Assembly: GCA_025506515.1 (NCBI GenBank)
Contig: CM046453.1
Location: 39,997,727-40,061,726, forward strand
Direction: 5' to 3'
Length of the DNA: 64,000 bases
From: Flaveria trinervia
Taxonomy: Eukaryota > Streptophyta > Magnoliopsida > Asterales > Asteraceae
The notes beneath the pieces were generated by a model. It ran no database searches and was not told the origin of the DNA. It saw only the letters and a program-made list of their open reading frames with translations. A program made the position numbers and the translations under genes. Shown in pieces: positions 47,501-59,115 of this stretch; the stretch's first letter is position 1; each line of letters opens with the position of its first letter.

Positions 47501-49253
47501 TTGAAACAAATGTGCCATATGGATAGGTGAATGTCATCTTCTTTTTATCTTTGGGAGCAATAGGGATTTGAAAATATCCTGAGAAATCGTCCAGGAAACA
47601 ATAGAACATTATTCGAGATAATCGCTCAAGCATTTGGTCAATGAAACGAAGAGAGAAATGATCTTTCCTTCTGGCGTCATTGAGTTTGCGATAGTCTATG
47701 CAAGCTCTCCATCCGGTAACTGTACGAGTCAGAATAAGCTCATTCTTCTAGTTAGTTACAACAGTCATTCCTCCTTTCTTTGGAACAACTTGTACGGGAC
47801 TGACCCAAGGTGAATCAGAAATAGGGTAAATCAACCTGGCATCTAGCAGTTTGATTACTTCTTTCTTCACCACCTCTTGCATGCTCGGTTTAAACATCTT
47901 TAAGGTTGAATGACGGATATGAAGTGCTCCTCCATCAATATTTTATGAGTGCAAAAGGATCGATTGATTCACTTGATGTTCATGATTTTCCATGCAGTTG
48001 CTCGTTTGTGTGCCTTATGCACATTCAGCAACTTGTTCTTCACATCAATTGATAAGGCGGATGAGATTATGACTGGAAGTTGAGTTGTGTTTTCAAGAAA
48101 AGCGTATTCGAGATGAGATAGAAGTTCTTTGAGCTCTAATTCTGGAGGGTCTTATAGAAGTTTTGGCTTTTGGTTCTAGGTCTTGCTCAATGATCTCAAA
48201 TGCTTCTTGATGAAATGACGTTCATCAACTTCAAGTTCTTGAATGATTTGGTTCTCACAAATGGGTTCGGTGATTGGACTTCTATTAATTCAGTGTTGCG
48301 AGCTTCATTTTGAAGAGTTTTCCCCGAATGACAGCTTATGATCAAATCGCAAGCATCAACGTAATAGAGTGAGTCATCATGATGTTCAGGGTGTTTCATA
48401 TATTGACCTATGTCGAAATTACTTCCTCCTTGTCTACTGTAAGTGTGAGTTTGCCTGTACAAACATCAGTAAGGGCTCGAGCAGTCGCTAAGAAACGTCG
48501 ACCTAGGATAAGAGGAACATGTTTATCCTCATCCATGTCAAGGATCACAAAATCACCGGGAAATACGAATTTGTCAATTTTAACTAAGATATTTTCAATG
48601 ATGCCCCTCGGATATTTGACAGAACGGTCAGCTAACTGGATGCTCATACGGGTAGGTCTAGGTTCACCTGGGTTTATTTTTTCGAACACCGCATAAGGCA
48701 TATGGTTAATGCTTGCACCTAAATCAGCTAACGCATTACTGACAGAAACATCTCCTATTAGGCAAGGTATGGTGAAACTTCCTGGATGAGTCATCTTTTT
48801 AGTTAGTTTGTTTTGAAGAACTTTACAACATTCCTCATTCAAAACTATGTGTGATGACTCTTCCAACTTCTTTTTGTTTGACAAGAAACCTTTTAGAAAC
48901 TTAGCGTAGTTTGGCATTTTTGCTAAGGCCTCCACCAAGGGCAGATTGATGTGGAGTTGCTTGAACAACCGAAGGATTTCCCGTATTCTGCTGCTTCATT
49001 CTTTGTTGTCTCAAACGACCTGGATATTGAGGTGGTGAAGCATAAGTTGGTGGTGGAACGTATTTCTTGGTTGGTTCTTCAATAACAATGAGTTGCTTTT
49101 GCTTATCACTCGCATTAATTGGAATTTCAGTTTCTACCTCTTCAAGGAGGGGTTGTAATGCGGTGCATCACCTTGAGTGGTTTTGCCACTCCTGGTGGTG
49201 ATTGCTTTGACTTGAGCATTAGGGTTTGTTACAGTGTTGCTGGGCAAAGCTCC
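47501..49253 (-). pseudogene. Array unit 6
   Basis: The protease core is open at 48,968-48,408 (186 codons, ends KEEVIST). The linker is at 48,462-48,196 with an indel. It shares CTTGTCTACTGTAAG and TTGTACGGGAC with unit 3. Confidence 0.85.
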
Positions 49254-51003
49254 TTAAAGCAAATGTGCCATATGGATAGGTGAATGTCATCTTCTTTGTA
49301 TCTTTGGGAGCAATAGGGATTTGAAAATAACCTGAGAAACCGTCCAGGAAACAATAGAACATTATTCGAGATAATCGCTCAAGCATTTGGTCAATGAACG
49401 AAGAGAGAATGATCTTTCCTTCTGGCGTCATTGAGTTTGCGATAGTCTATGCAACCTCTCCATCCGGTAACTGTACGAGTCAAAATAAGCTCATTCTTCT
49501 CGTTAGTTACAACAATCATTCCTCCTTTCTTTGGAACAACTTGGACGGACTGACCCAAGGTGAATCAGAAATAGGGTAAATCAACCCGCATCTAGCAGTT
49601 TGATTACTTCTTTCTTCACCACCTCTTGCATGCTCGGGTTAAACATCTTTAAGGTTGAATGACGGATATGAAGTGCTCCTCCATCAATATTTTATGAGTG
49701 CAAAAGGATGGATTGACTCCCTTGATGTCCATGATTTTCCATGCAGTTGCTCGTTTGTGTGCCTTATGCACATTGAGCAACTTATTCTTCACATCAATTG
49801 ATAAGGCGAATGAGATTATGACTGGAAGTTGAGTTTTGTTTTCAAGAGAAGCGTATTCGAGATGAGATGGAATTCTTTGAGCTCTAATTCTGGAGGGTCT
49901 TCTATAGAACTTTTGGCTTTTGGTTCTAGGTCTTGCTCAATGATTTCAAAGCTTCTTGATGAAATGACGTTCATCAACTTCAAGTTCTTGAATGATTTGG
50001 TTCTCACAAATGGGTTCGGTGATTTGGACTTCTATTAATTGAGTGTTGCGAGCTTCATTTTGAAGAGTTTTCCCCAAATGACAGCTTATGATCAAATCGC
50101 AAGCATCAACGTAATAGAGTGAGTCATCATGATGTTGAGGGTGTTTCAAGGATTGACCTATGTCGAAATTACTTCCTCCTCATCTACTCTAAGCGTGAGT
50201 TTGCCTGTACAAACATCAGTAAGGCCTAGAGCAGTCGCTATGAAAGTTCGACCTAGGATAAGAGGAACATGTTTATCCTCATCCATGTAAAGGATCACAA
50301 AATCACCGGGAAATACGAATTTGTCAATTTTAACTAAGAGATTTTCAATGATGCCCCTCGGATATTTGACAGAACGGTCAGCTAACTGGATGCTCATACG
50401 GCTAGGTCTAGGTTCACCTGGGTTTGAATTTTCGAACACCGCATAAGGCATATGGTTAATGCTTACACCTAAATCAGCTAACGCGTTACTGACAGAAAGA
50501 TTTTCTATTAGGCAAGGTATGGTGAAACTTCCTGGATGAGTCATCTTTTGAGTTAGTTTGTTTTGAAGAACTTTACAACATTCCTCATTCAAAACTATGT
50601 GTGATGACTCTTCCAACTTCTTTTTGTTTGACAAGAAACCTTTTAGAAACTTAGCGTAGTTTGGCATTTTTGCTAAGGCCTCCACCAAGGGCAGATTGAT
50701 GTGGAGTTGCTTGAACAACCGAGTGAATTTCCCGTATTGTGCTTCCATTCTTTGTTGTCTCAAACGACCTGGATATTGAGGTGGTGAAGCATAAGGTGGT
50801 GGTGGAACGTATTTCTTGGTTGGTTCTTCAATAACAATGAGTTGCTTTTGCTTATCACTTGCATTAATTGGAATTTCAGTTTCTACCTCTTCAAGGATGG
50901 GTTGTAATACGAGTGCATCACCTTGAGTGGTTTTGCCACTCCTGGTGGTGATGGCTTTGACTTGAGCATTAGGGTTTGTTACAGTGTTGCTGGGCAAAGC
51001 TCC
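49254..51003 (-). pseudogene. Array unit 7
   Basis: The longest intact protease frame besides unit 1 lies here, 287 codons (51,021-50,158). The linker is at 50,149-49,946 and the RT start at 49,431-49,219. Private changes include MEAQYGKFTRLF and DLGVSINH. Confidence 0.85.
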
Positions 51004-52749
51004 TTGAAGCAAATGTGCCATATGGATAGGTGAATGTCATCTTCTTTTGATCTTTGGGATCAATAGAGATTTGACAATAACCTGAGAAACCGTCCAGGAA
51101 ACAATAGAACATTATTCGAGATAATCACTCAAGCATTTGGTCAATGAAACGAAAAGCGAAATGATCTTTCCTTGTGGCGTCATTGAGTTTGCGATAGTCT
51201 ATGCAAGCTCTCCATCCGGTAACTGTACGAGTCAGAATTAGCTCATTCTTCTCGTTAGTTACAACAGTCATTCCTCCTTTCTTTGGAACAACTTGGACGG
51301 GACTGACCCAAGTGAATCAGAAATAGGGTAAATCAAACCGGCATCTAGCAGTTGATTACTTCTTTCTTCACCACCTCTTGCATGCTCGGGTTTAAACATC
51401 TTTAAGGTTGAATGACGGATATGAAGTGGTCCTCCATCAATATTTTATGAGTGCAAAAGGATGGATTGATTCCCTTGATGAACATGATTTTCCATGCAAT
51501 TGCTCGTTTGTGTGCCTTATGCACTTGAGCAACTTTTCTTCACATCATTGATAAGGCGGATGAGATTATGACTGGAAGTTGAGTTGTGTTTTCAAGAAAA
51601 GCGTATTCGAGATGAGATGGAAGTTCTTTGAGCTCTAAATCTGGAGGGTCTTCTATAGAAGTTTTGGCTTTTGGTTCTAGGTCTTGCTCAATGATCTCAA
51701 ATGCTTCTTGATGAAATGACGTTCATCACTTCAAGTTCTTGAATTATTTGGTTCTCACAATGGTTCGGTGATTTGGACTTCTATTAATTGAGTGTTGCGA
51801 GCTTCATTTTGAAGAGTTTTTCCCAAATGACAGCTTATGATCAATCGCAAGCATCAACGTAATATAGTGAGTCATCATGATATTGAGGGTGTTTCATGGA
51901 TTGGCCTATGTCGAAATTACTTCCTCCTCGTCTACTCTAAGCGTGAGTTTGCCTGTACAAACATCAGTAAGGGCTCGAACAGTCGCTAAGAAAGGTCGAC
52001 CTAGGATAAGAGGAACATTTTTATCCTCATCCATGTCAAGGATCACAAAATCACCGGGAAATACGAATTTTCAATTTTAACTAAGAGATTTTCAATGATG
52101 CCCCTCGGATATTTGACAGAACGGTCAGCTAACTGGATGCTCATACGGGTAGGTGTAGGTTCACCTTGGTTTAATTTTTCGAAAACCGCATAAGGCAGAT
52201 GGTTAATGCTTGCACCTAAATCAGCTAACGCGTTACTAACAGAAAGATTTCCTATTAGGCAAGGTATGGTGAAACTTCCTGGATGAGTCATCTTTTGAGT
52301 TAGTTTGTTTTGAAGAACTTTACAACATTCCTCATTCAAAACTATGTGTGATGACTCTTCCAACTTCTTTTTGTTTGACAAGAAACCTTTTAGAAAGTTA
52401 GCATAGTTTGGCATTTTTGCTAATGCCTCCACCAAGGGCCGATTGATGTGGAGTTGCTTCAACAACCGAAGGAATTTCCCGTATTGTGCTTCCATTCTTT
52501 GTTGTCTCAAACGACTGGATATTGAGGTGGTGAAGCATAAGGTGGTGGTGGAACGTATTTCTTGGTGGGTTCTTCAATAACAAGGAGTTGCTTTTGCTTA
52601 TCACTCGCATTAATTGGAATTTCAGTTTCTACCTCTTCAAGGATGGGTTGTAATGCGGGTGCATCACCTTGAGTGGTTTTGCCACTCCTGGTGGTGATGG
52701 CTTTGACTTGAGCATTAGGGTTTGTTACAGTGTTGCTGGGCAAAGCTCC
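51004..52749 (-). pseudogene. Array unit 8, joined to gag
   Basis: At 52,750 this unit runs into gag sequence (LSERPQGALPSN read in one frame), so it is the unit in the ancestral position. The protease is at 52,510-52,043 with frameshifts on both sides. The lower half resembles unit 1 (GAAGTGGTCCTCC). Confidence 0.85.
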
Positions 52750-54099
52750 TTGAGGTCTTTCAGATAGCTATTGTGCTATTTGACCTACTTGGTGTTCTAG
52801 GTTTGCAATGAATCTTTGTTCCTTGTGATGTCATTTTTGTTTCTTTGGAACCTCTCCTCATTTCATCCATTAGATTTCTGGATGTACTCAATAGTGGCTT
52901 GTATGGTTAACAACAATTGTTGCAATAAGTCTTCCATTGATGATGCTCCATGGTCTTGGTTACTACTGCTTGGACCTTGGTATGGTGGTTTCTTTTGTTG
53001 GTAAGGTGGCCTGTGGTTGAATCCAGATGATTGTTGGTTATTACGAGCATCTCTGTAATTCGAGTTGCTTCTCCAATTTGAGTTGTTGTTGTATGGGTTG
53101 TTTGGGCCTCCTACGTAGTCAACATCTTCAACCATCATAATGCCTTGTGGGCATTCATTGGTCTTGTGTGAAGTTGCATCGTGTTGGAGTTTTCCTTAGC
53201 TCGCTTTGCAATTCTTTGAATTTTTTGGTCAGAGCTTCTAATTGGGCTGCAATTAGGGTTTGAGAGTCTACTTGTTGAATACCTTTAGAACTAGGTTTAG
53301 TTCTTAAGGGATTGTAAGCAAAGCTCTTCTTAGCTGCTCTTTCTAAGGCTTGGTATGCTTCTGTTGGCATGACACTTCCAAAATCTCCTCCCACACTTTG
53401 GTCTACCGCTTGCTTGTGAGCTCTGTTGATTGCATCATAAAAGGTTTGGCACGACAGATCAAGTCCGTGATATGGGCATCTCCGAAGGAGACTTTTATCT
53501 CTCTTCCATGCTGCGTGTAATGATTCATCGTCTTTTTGGCGAAAACTTATGATGCTGCTTCATAGTTTGGCAATACGATCGGGTGGAAAGTATTTCAAAA
53601 GGAATTGTTCAGCCATTTCCGCCCATGTGGTGATGGAACCAGGCGGAAGTGAATCAAGCCAGTCGATGGCTCGGCGTTGAAGTGAAAATGGAAAAAGTCT
53701 TAGTCGAATGGTGTCGTCTGAAAAGTTGTTGATTTTGAAGGTAGCACAGATACGAAGGAATCGTGAGATGTGAGCATTAGGATCTTCATCTTGTAACCCA
53801 TTGAACTGAAAAGAGTTTTCTACGAGTTGGATAATACTAGACTTAATCTCAAAATTGTTGGCCGCTATTGCTGGTTGGAAAACACTAGACCCATAACCAT
53901 CTATTGACGGTGTGGCATAATGTGTCATCTTCATTTCCTCGTCTTGGTTAGCCATGTCTTCTTCGGATGGTGTACCTTCCAAAAGGTCTTCTTTAACGAC
54001 TGGTGCTGCTTGTTGTGATCTTTTGCGCAACCTTTGACGAAAAAGTTATTCGGGTTCTGGAAGAGGCAGAACAAGTTCAGAACTAGACGAGTCGGACAT
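52750..54099 (-). pseudogene. Gypsy E gag
   Basis: The ATG at 54,099 opens MSDSSSSELVLPLPEPE and meets a stop at about 54,048. The main frame at 54,030-53,560 holds the retrotransposon gag domain (FQFNGLQDEDPNAHISRFL, LRLFPFSLQRRAIDWLDSLP, TTWAEMAEQFLLKYFPP). After a frameshift near 53,557 the region continues with CPYHGLDLSCQTFYDAI, a helical segment (LEALTKKFKELQSEL) and a decayed zinc-knuckle region (HKTNECPQG). An Asn/Gln/Pro-rich tail (53,138-52,863) follows, then LEHQVGQIAQ and LSERPQGALPSN. The order is that of Athila gag proteins. It is inactive. Confidence 0.82.
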
Positions 54100-54266
54100 A
54101 CACTAACTTAAAGAATCATAAACTAACTAAGGCTTAAAATGAATTAGGCAAAAGTAACTAAACTAACTCGGGCAACGACCTAAAAAATGAAGTTTAAACA
54201 AAAATATATTAACTAGTTATATACAAGATAATCAAAAATTTAGTTTGTCTTTCAAACTGTCGTGTG

Positions 54267-54285
54267 TCCCCGCAACGGCGCCTAA
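54267..54285 (-). other. Primer-binding site of gypsy E (tRNA-Asp type)
   Basis: The minus strand reads AGGCGCCGTTGCGGGGA a few bases after the 5' LTR. It is close to the TGGCGCCGTTGCCGGGGA complement of tRNA-Asp used by Athila-like elements. Confidence 0.8.
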
Positions 54286-55479
54286 AACTTGATGGGTGTG
54301 CACATAGTATATATATTTTGATAAAGAGTTATTGCACACATTCAGTTTTAATTGGTTACTACTAACACAAAACCACACACACAAAAGGCAATGTACCTGT
54401 CGTGTGGTAATATAGTGTTGGTAACAACCGAGTATTAATCCATGGACACACCTAGCCTACTCAACAAACTTGATGTTTCACTATGAGATTTGGTTTTTGT
54501 TAAAAAATGACAATTTGCATTGGAAAGATTTTTAGGATTTAAAAATAAACAATAATAGAAAGAAAGTAAACTAAGATTTGAAGCCTTTGTATTTAAAACT
54601 AGGGAATAAAAGTTATCATCCTAATTAGATTCCACTTATGTAACCATGATAAATTGGTGGTGTGATTTAAAGATATGGATTAATGTAATTATGTTAATGT
54701 TTATAAAGATGAGTTGGCGTGATTTCTCTTCTATCCTGCTGCCGTAGTGACTTGATCTTGCGAGGCTGAGTTTTATTGCTCAGATAAGAGCCCTAGTAAT
54801 GTAGGTAAATCTTTTGTGACCTATTTGACATACGATTTCTGAAAACATAACTTAATGTCAAAAAGAGAGTTGACAGGTTCCTTCCTAACATACCATTAAT
54901 TTTAGAAAACCGTAACAATTACTGAAGTTTCCAAACTAATAAAAGGGAACCCGCAAATGATAAGAAAGTTAAAGTGATATGATTTCTAATAACCATTTCT
55001 AGTTCATTAGCCATGGATTTATTATGAAGACCGGTTTCGCGAATGAAAGTTAATCATACGGTTTTTCAACTTTGTATGACGATTACAATCACAAACCATA
55101 AAATAACTTCCCCTTCAAATGTAGATGCTACCCATCATTAGTTTTCCAAGACCACCATAACATTAACATAATAATTATCACACCATTAGTTCATCACAAA
55201 TTACATAAGTTTCATCCGATTAGGATGATAAAAAGAGTTTAGCTCATAATGAGATTGAACATAACAACATATAACAAAGAAGATAGATATGTAATAATCG
55301 GGGAAATGGAACAATAAACTGATAATCCACAATGGATGGCATTTAGATGATCCCGAGCTTCTTCCAAGTGTTGTATGCACCTCCTGAGCCTCCAAATGAC
55401 CTTGAAGTCTTGATTCCGGAGAGAGTTCTGCATAGTAACTCTCCCACCAAAGCTTGCCAAAAATGATGAACTTAGGCTT

Positions 55480-55488
55480 CTATTTATA
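55480..55488 (-). promoter_or_regulatory. TATA box of gypsy E 5' LTR
   Basis: The minus strand reads TATAAATAG, with the GC-rich hairpins upstream of it in that orientation. Both LTRs keep it. Confidence 0.6.
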
Positions 55489-55762
55489 GGCTTTCTAGAG
55501 TGTTTTAGCATGCCCTCGTGCCTAAAAGGCACAGCCCCATGCTAGTACAATGCTTAAGAAAGTTGGTCAGCTCGTACATGCAGGTTGTGTCGGGCACGAC
55601 CCCGTTCTAAATACGGCACGACCCCGTGTTGGAGGTGGGTCACGACCATTTTCCTTATGGGGCACGACCCCGTGTCTACTTTTAGGGAACATTACTTTTG
55701 TCCTTTTCAGATGTCCAAACACGGGGGGTGTGTTAATTTAGCATAGGGGTGTGTTTCTTGCA

Positions 55763-55802
55763 AAGCATGGGGGCGTGCTTAATGAGGCACGACCCCGTGC
55801 TT
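55763..55802. repeat. GC-rich imperfect hairpin in gypsy E 5' LTR
   Basis: Arms AAGCATGGGGGCGTGC and GCACGACCCCGTGCTT pair around an 8-nt loop. This is the counterpart of 5,493-5,532. Confidence 0.7.
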
Positions 55803-55987
55803 GGACTCCAAAGCTCGGATTACTTCAATTTCTTGCTAAATATGCTTCTTTTGTCCATCTTGCCCTTTTAAACACCTGAAAACACAATTTTACATTTTTA
55901 AGTATATTTTCATCATTTTAAGGAAGGTATTAAGGAATAAATGATGTGCTTTTGATAGGATTTTTATGTATAATTTGGAGCACATCA

Positions 55988-55992
55988 ACTAT
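55988..55992. repeat. Right target-site duplication of gypsy E (ACTAT)
   Basis: The same five bases as at 1,356-1,360, immediately outside the right LTR. Confidence 0.85.
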
Positions 55993-56055
55993 CATTTTCC
56001 ATAACTATTGAATCAATCTCACAGATTTGATTTCTTTGCTTTTAGCTTATCTGCC

Positions 56056-56104
56056 TCCCCCCCTTTTAAGTATTAAATAATGGAACTAAACTATTCTCCC
56101 CTTA
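56056..56104 (-). other. Two polypurine tracts of copia D
   Basis: The minus strand reads TTAAGGGGAGA (about 56,093-56,104) and AAAAGGGGGGGAGG (about 56,056-56,072). Paired tracts before the 3' LTR are a known Sirevirus trait. The LTR itself should follow toward lower coordinates, now split off by gypsy E. Confidence 0.55.
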
Positions 56105-56199
56105 AAATTCAAAAACCGAAAATGTTTTTGTGTTTTTGGATTATAAAAGACAGGAAACGAAAATTAAAAAATAAAAATAAAAAATAAGAAAAATTATGG

Positions 56200-57930
56200 G
56201 ACTAAGAACTCGATTCTTCTTAATCACATCACTTTTCTTTTTTACGCCATTGACCTCCAAAAGGTAGAAAATCCATGGTTTGTCAAGGGCTTTTGTGTAG
56301 ATATCGACGCGTTGAAAATCCATATTAATTTTAACAATATCAATTAATTACTTTTCCAAATAGTCACGTATAAAGTGATATTTAATACCGATATACTTAG
56401 TTTTTGGGTGTTGAATCGGATTTTTAGTGAGAGTTTTGTAGCAGAAATATTAACAAAGATAGGGTGATAGAAAATTACAAACCGTAGTCTCGTATTTGCT
56501 GTTGAATCCAAATGACTTGTGAATAGCAACTTGCAGTAGTAACATATTCATCTTCACATGTTCATAGAGCAACAAATGTCTGCTTCTTACACTACCAAGT
56601 GACTAAGCGTATTCCAAAGAACTGAAATCCCTTGGATGTTTATTTGTAATTCATCTTGCAACCACCATAGTCCGAGTCACCATACGCTATAAGCTCAAAG
56701 TCATCGTCATAAGGATACCACAACCCGAGTCTGGAGTACCCTTCAAATAGCAAAAGACCTTTTTACCCCAATTAGGTGATTCACTTTTTGTTTAGCCTGA
56801 TATCTGGAATACGGACACGTGGCTTTCATAATACAAGGACGAGAGGCTGTGAGGTACATCAAAGATCTGATCATTCCTTTGTACATAGTGGCATCCACCA
56901 CATCACCTTTTTCATCGGGTGCCACATCATGGTTCGTGGCAAGTGGAGTCCTAGCAGGCGTTACATTCTCCATGTCGAACCAACTAAGGATCTACTACAT
57001 ATTTGGACTGATGCAAGAAAATTCCATTTGGTGTCTCATCCACCGGTAACCCAAGAAAGAACTTCATCTCACCCCTGGCACTCATCGCAAACTCAACTTT
57101 CATCACGGATTTGAATTCTTTACACAATTCTTTATTTTTGGAACTGAAAATTATGTCATCCACATATATCTGTACCATTAGTAAATCACCATCTTTCTCT
57201 TTGATGAACAACGTGCAGTCAATAACCCCTCTACGAAAACCATTTTTCAGCAGATGAGTAGAGAGTTTCTCATACCCGGCTCGAGGGGCTTGATGAAGCC
57301 CGTAAAGAGCCTTGTCCAGTTTATAAAAAGTATCTCGATGATAAGGATCCTTAAATCCTTCAGGTTCACTGAAGTACATGTTTGACGAATTTCACCATGA
57401 AGGAATGCACTTTTCACAACCAATTGATAAACTTTGATCTTTAGTATGATGCATAGGCTAAGAATATACCTATTGCTTCCATCCTTGCCACGGGTGCAAA
57501 CACTTCATTTTAGTCAATGCCTTCGACTTGTCTAAACCCTTGATCGACAAGCCGAGCCTTGTTTCTAATTATAACCCCTTGGTCATCTTTCTTACACTTA
57601 AGAACCTATTTAGTGCCAATTGACTTTGCACTTTTTGGTCTGTCCACAAGATTCCATACTCCTAACTTCTTGATCTGAAGGAGTTCTTCTTGCATAGCAT
57701 TAACCCATGCCTCATCGTTTAAAGCTTCACTTACATATTTTGGCATAAATTGAGACACAAAACATCAATATGAACCATCATGTAGATATCCTTTTTCTAT
57801 GACTACAGCATAATCAACTGAGTATAGCTATTTTCGTGTCTGAATTTCTGATATAATATCCCCGATGATGGTGTCGAAGGGATGATGCATATAAACTTGA
57901 GTTCCAAGATTGGTGGGAATAGCCACCTTA
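56200..57930 (-). pseudogene. Copia D reverse transcriptase and RNase H
   Basis: The RT N-terminal part (57,930-57,380) is in several frames. The open stretch 57,379-56,984 holds YKLDKALYGLHQAPRAGYE, IYVDDIIFSS (catalytic YVDD) and FFLGLPVDETPNGIFLHQSK. RNase H follows at 56,973-56,743 (ATMYKGMIRSLMYLTASRP) and lower, with VDIYTKALDKP and NGVKKK near 56,250-56,200 as the pol end. APRAGYE has Gly where Trp is usual. Stops and shifts are frequent. Confidence 0.78.
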
Positions 57931-58451
57931 TTATCTAGATTTTGAATTCCAGGTTCAGTTTCTATGGCTACTGGAGTATGGGTTCAGAAGTTCTAGTGGC
58001 ATCAAGATCAGATGCTTGTGTACTTTCGATTGTAGGAACCTGTTCCTCAGGTCCACATTTGCAGTCTCAACTACTTCGTCATCAGAGGAAAACTCACTTA
58101 CCTCAAGCTCTCCCCTTGAAGGGCTAGAAGTATCGTCTAATGGAATCGATAATGTCAGGTTTAGTGAAGAATATTCAAAACATCGTACATTATTCGAGCA
58201 GATAAATCTTCATCAGGATGAGAAAGAGGTATATTGAAGGACTTGAAAAATCCATCATAATCAAAGAAGAAGGAAGGTCCGTTGCCAGCAGAGGGGGTGG
58301 TGTATCTTTGAACATCAACATTGCACCACACTTCTACCTGACCCGTTGAGTTGTTATAAACTCTCTTGTCTGGTATACTATATCTGAGCAAGATGCCTTC
58401 TTCTGCCTTCTCACAAAATTCCCAGTTTGATTTTTCTTTAACACCATGCAC
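57931..58451 (-). pseudogene. Copia D integrase C-terminus and linker
   Basis: The frame at 58,451-58,161 holds a HGVKEKSNWEFCEKAEEGIL block and RVYNNSTGQVEVWCNVDV, the end of the integrase module, then an acidic linker. The usual FVGYS motif is recognisable only as ILLRYS. Confidence 0.6.
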
Positions 58452-58501
58452 GGTGCTCCAAATGGTTCTAGATACTCCAAGTTGGGTTTACATCATTCGA
58501 G

Positions 58502-59115
58502 CTATTCATTACACGTTTTTCCATGATGTTTGACCACTATGACTTGATTAAGAGTGTAGCATGTATTAGCCACTGCCTCATTCCATAATTGAATAGGCAG
58601 TTTAGAGTTGGCTAATATTTTTCTTGTTCTCTCTATCAAGCTTTGATTCTTTCTTTCAGCAACATCATTCATCATTGGAGTGTAAGTAGAAATAAATTGA
58701 TGAACAATTCCTTTCTCTTGACATAATGCATCTATCCACTGATTCTTGAACTCTGTTCCGTTGTCTAATCGAATCATTCTTACTTTTAGCTCGTAGAGTG
58801 ATTCCAATGTAGTGACTAAATGCTTGAATGATTCAAATATCTCCGATTTGGCTTTCAGAAACATCACCCAAGAGAATCTTGAGTAGTCATCAGTTACTAC
58901 AAAGCAGTACCAATCTCCAGCAATGCTCTTTGTGCTGACTGGGCCAAAGAGATCCATGTGCAGAAGCTTGAGAGGAATGTCGATAGAATTAACTTTCTTT
59001 GCTTTGTGAGACTTCTTAGTCTGTTCCTTTTCTTACATGCTACACAAAAATCTGGGAGCTGAAAATTTTTGACTGTAAATCCATTCACTAAATCATTCTG
59101 AATTATATGATTCAT
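58502..59115 (-). pseudogene. Copia D integrase core and zinc region
   Basis: The frame at 58,957-58,502 keeps MDLFGPVSTKSIAG, VTDDYSRFSW, RLDNGTEFKN and DVAERKNQSL, so the DDE residues survive. The frame at 59,115-58,897 holds the zinc region (DFCVACKK). A frameshift joins them badly near 58,960. Another lies between this core and the next block at 58,451. Confidence 0.78.

Larger units (their letters stand above)
38783..52749 (-). repeat. Eight-unit tandem array of a 1.75-kb gypsy gag-end/protease/RT segment
   Basis: The same segment repeats head to tail with junctions at 40,491, 42,240, 43,990, 45,748, 47,501, 49,254, 51,004 and 52,750, so the period is 1,746-1,758 bp. On the minus strand each unit reads gag end (GALPSN), ITTRSGKTTQGDAP, protease (DLGASINHMPYAVFEKL), linker (HPQHHDDSLYYVDACDL), then the start of RT (VPKKGGMTVV, GWRACIDYRKLNDA, FLDDFSGYFQIPIAPKD, TYPYGTFA). 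RT then jumps back to GALPSN of the next unit. Only the highest-coordinate unit (unit 8) is joined to true gag. No unit reaches the RT catalytic aspartates. It behaves like a young satellite made from a retrotransposon. Confidence 0.95.
1361..55987 (-). mobile_element. Athila-like Ty3/gypsy retrotransposon E, nested and internally amplified
   Basis: The ends are 1.7-kb LTRs starting TGATG (TAATG in the left copy) and ending CATCA. They are flanked by ACTAT on both sides. Coding order on the minus strand is 5' LTR (right), tRNA-Asp-like PBS, gag, protease, reverse transcriptase, RNase H, integrase, an Athila-type ORF, polypurine tract and 3' LTR (left). The span is 54,627 bp because it holds a solo LTR, copia A, copia B and seven surplus copies of a 1.75-kb internal segment. 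Subtracting these leaves about 13.2 kb. The RT block with the catalytic aspartates is missing and every gene is broken, so the element cannot move by itself. The Athila assignment rests on the gag, the PBS and the extra ORF. Confidence 0.9.
54290..55987 (-). repeat. 5' LTR of gypsy E
   Basis: 1,698 bp from TGATG to CATCA, collinear with the left LTR. AGATG at 55,345-55,349 is the intact counterpart of the solo-LTR insertion site. It contains the GC-rich hairpin at 55,763-55,802 and several GGCACGACCCCGTG copies from 55,505 on. Confidence 0.92.

Noticed and set aside
38783..52749. Eight separate gypsy insertions instead of a tandem array
   Set aside because: Units lack LTRs, PBSs and TSDs between them and share identical internal joints.
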